NCBI GenBank assembly: GCA_023818555.1
Contig: JAMWCG010000043.1
Location: forward strand, 2,196 to 7,504
Source of the DNA: Candidatus Omnitrophota bacterium
GTDB taxonomy: Bacteria; Omnitrophota; Gorgyraeia; DTHP01
Reading direction: 5' to 3'
DNA: 5,309 bases
Both the position numbers and the translations under genes were made by a program. Every line of letters begins with the position of its first letter. Positions within the stretch are counted from its first letter, which is position 1. Below the pieces are notes generated by a model. That model was not told the DNA's origin. It saw only the letters and a list, made by a program, of their open reading frames with translations, and made no database searches. Shown in pieces: positions 5,122 through 5,309 of this stretch.

Positions 5122-5309
5122 ATGAAAACTAAGTGTTTGATAGTGTTTTTAGTAATAAGTATTATAGTTGTTGTTTTTGTTCTAATTCAAAACGAAAAAG
5201 GTATTTCTAGTTACTTTTTTTGGAGTGGAAAAAAACAGACAACTGCTGCTTCTCCCTCCACCATTTCCAATTATGCTACCTATACCTCTCAAAATATTTG
5301 GTCAGATTC
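5122..5309 (+). CDS. Membrane-anchored or secreted protein, N-terminal part (3' partial)
   Basis: The ATG at 5122 opens a frame that runs without a stop to the window end, 62 full codons. It begins MKTK, followed by a hydrophobic segment at about residues 5-22 (CLIVFLVISIIVVVFVLI). This is a signal anchor or uncleaved signal peptide with the positive charges on the N-terminal side, so the rest should lie outside the cell. From residue 38 it is rich in Thr, Ser, Ala, Asn and Tyr, like the stalk of a surface protein and potentially glycosylated. I do not recognise a family. The start is only 15 nt after the tRNA, with no Shine-Dalgarno sequence and no TATA box, since the upstream DNA is the tRNA itself. 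It may be co-transcribed with the tRNA. Confidence 0.6.
   Translation, partial: MKTKCLIVFLVISIIVVVFVLIQNEKGISSYFFWSGKKQTTAASPSTISNYATYTSQNIWSD

Overview
The window looks like archaeal DNA, probably an AT-rich lineage assembled from a metagenome. The best evidence is at the right end: a type II tRNA-Leu(CAG) with no encoded CCA, interrupted by a 53-nt intron at the 37/38 position usual for archaeal bulge-helix-bulge introns. TATA-like boxes, heavy AGA/AGG use for arginine and a stand-alone zinc-finger peptide fit this. The sugar genes on the left do not settle the domain of life, because such clusters move freely between bacteria and archaea.

Positions 1-4627 hold a tight plus-strand run of seven genes for activated sugars. 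In order they are: the C-terminal part of a UDP-glucuronate decarboxylase-like SDR; a small three-helix membrane protein of unknown role; RmlA-type glucose-1-phosphate nucleotidylyltransferase; an SDR resembling plant NRS/ER (UER1), the bifunctional 3,5-epimerase/4-reductase for NDP-rhamnose; GDP-mannose 4,6-dehydratase; a small cupin; and a perosamine synthase-like DegT aminotransferase that is cut off. All six junctions overlap, five of them as ATGA. The only strong Shine-Dalgarno sequence, before gmd, lies inside a perfect 9-bp hairpin, which suggests strict translational coupling. Two products can be read: an NDP-rhamnose made without a separate RmlC, and GDP-perosamine from Gmd plus the aminotransferase. 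Both would feed surface glycan or glycoprotein synthesis.

Near 4590 the aminotransferase loses homology about 60% of the way through, and the sequence changes character. The region 4628-4969 holds a zinc-finger reading frame without a usable start, a weak terminator-like hairpin, and two identical 54-bp direct repeats separated by 2 bp. Each repeat contains a TATA-like palindrome. The tRNA starts 2 bp after the second repeat. A final ORF with an N-terminal membrane anchor starts 15 nt after the tRNA and runs off the window.

The junction near 4590 is either a real recombination scar or an assembly chimera. This matters most for interpretation, because it decides whether the sugar operon and the archaeal tRNA belong to one genome.
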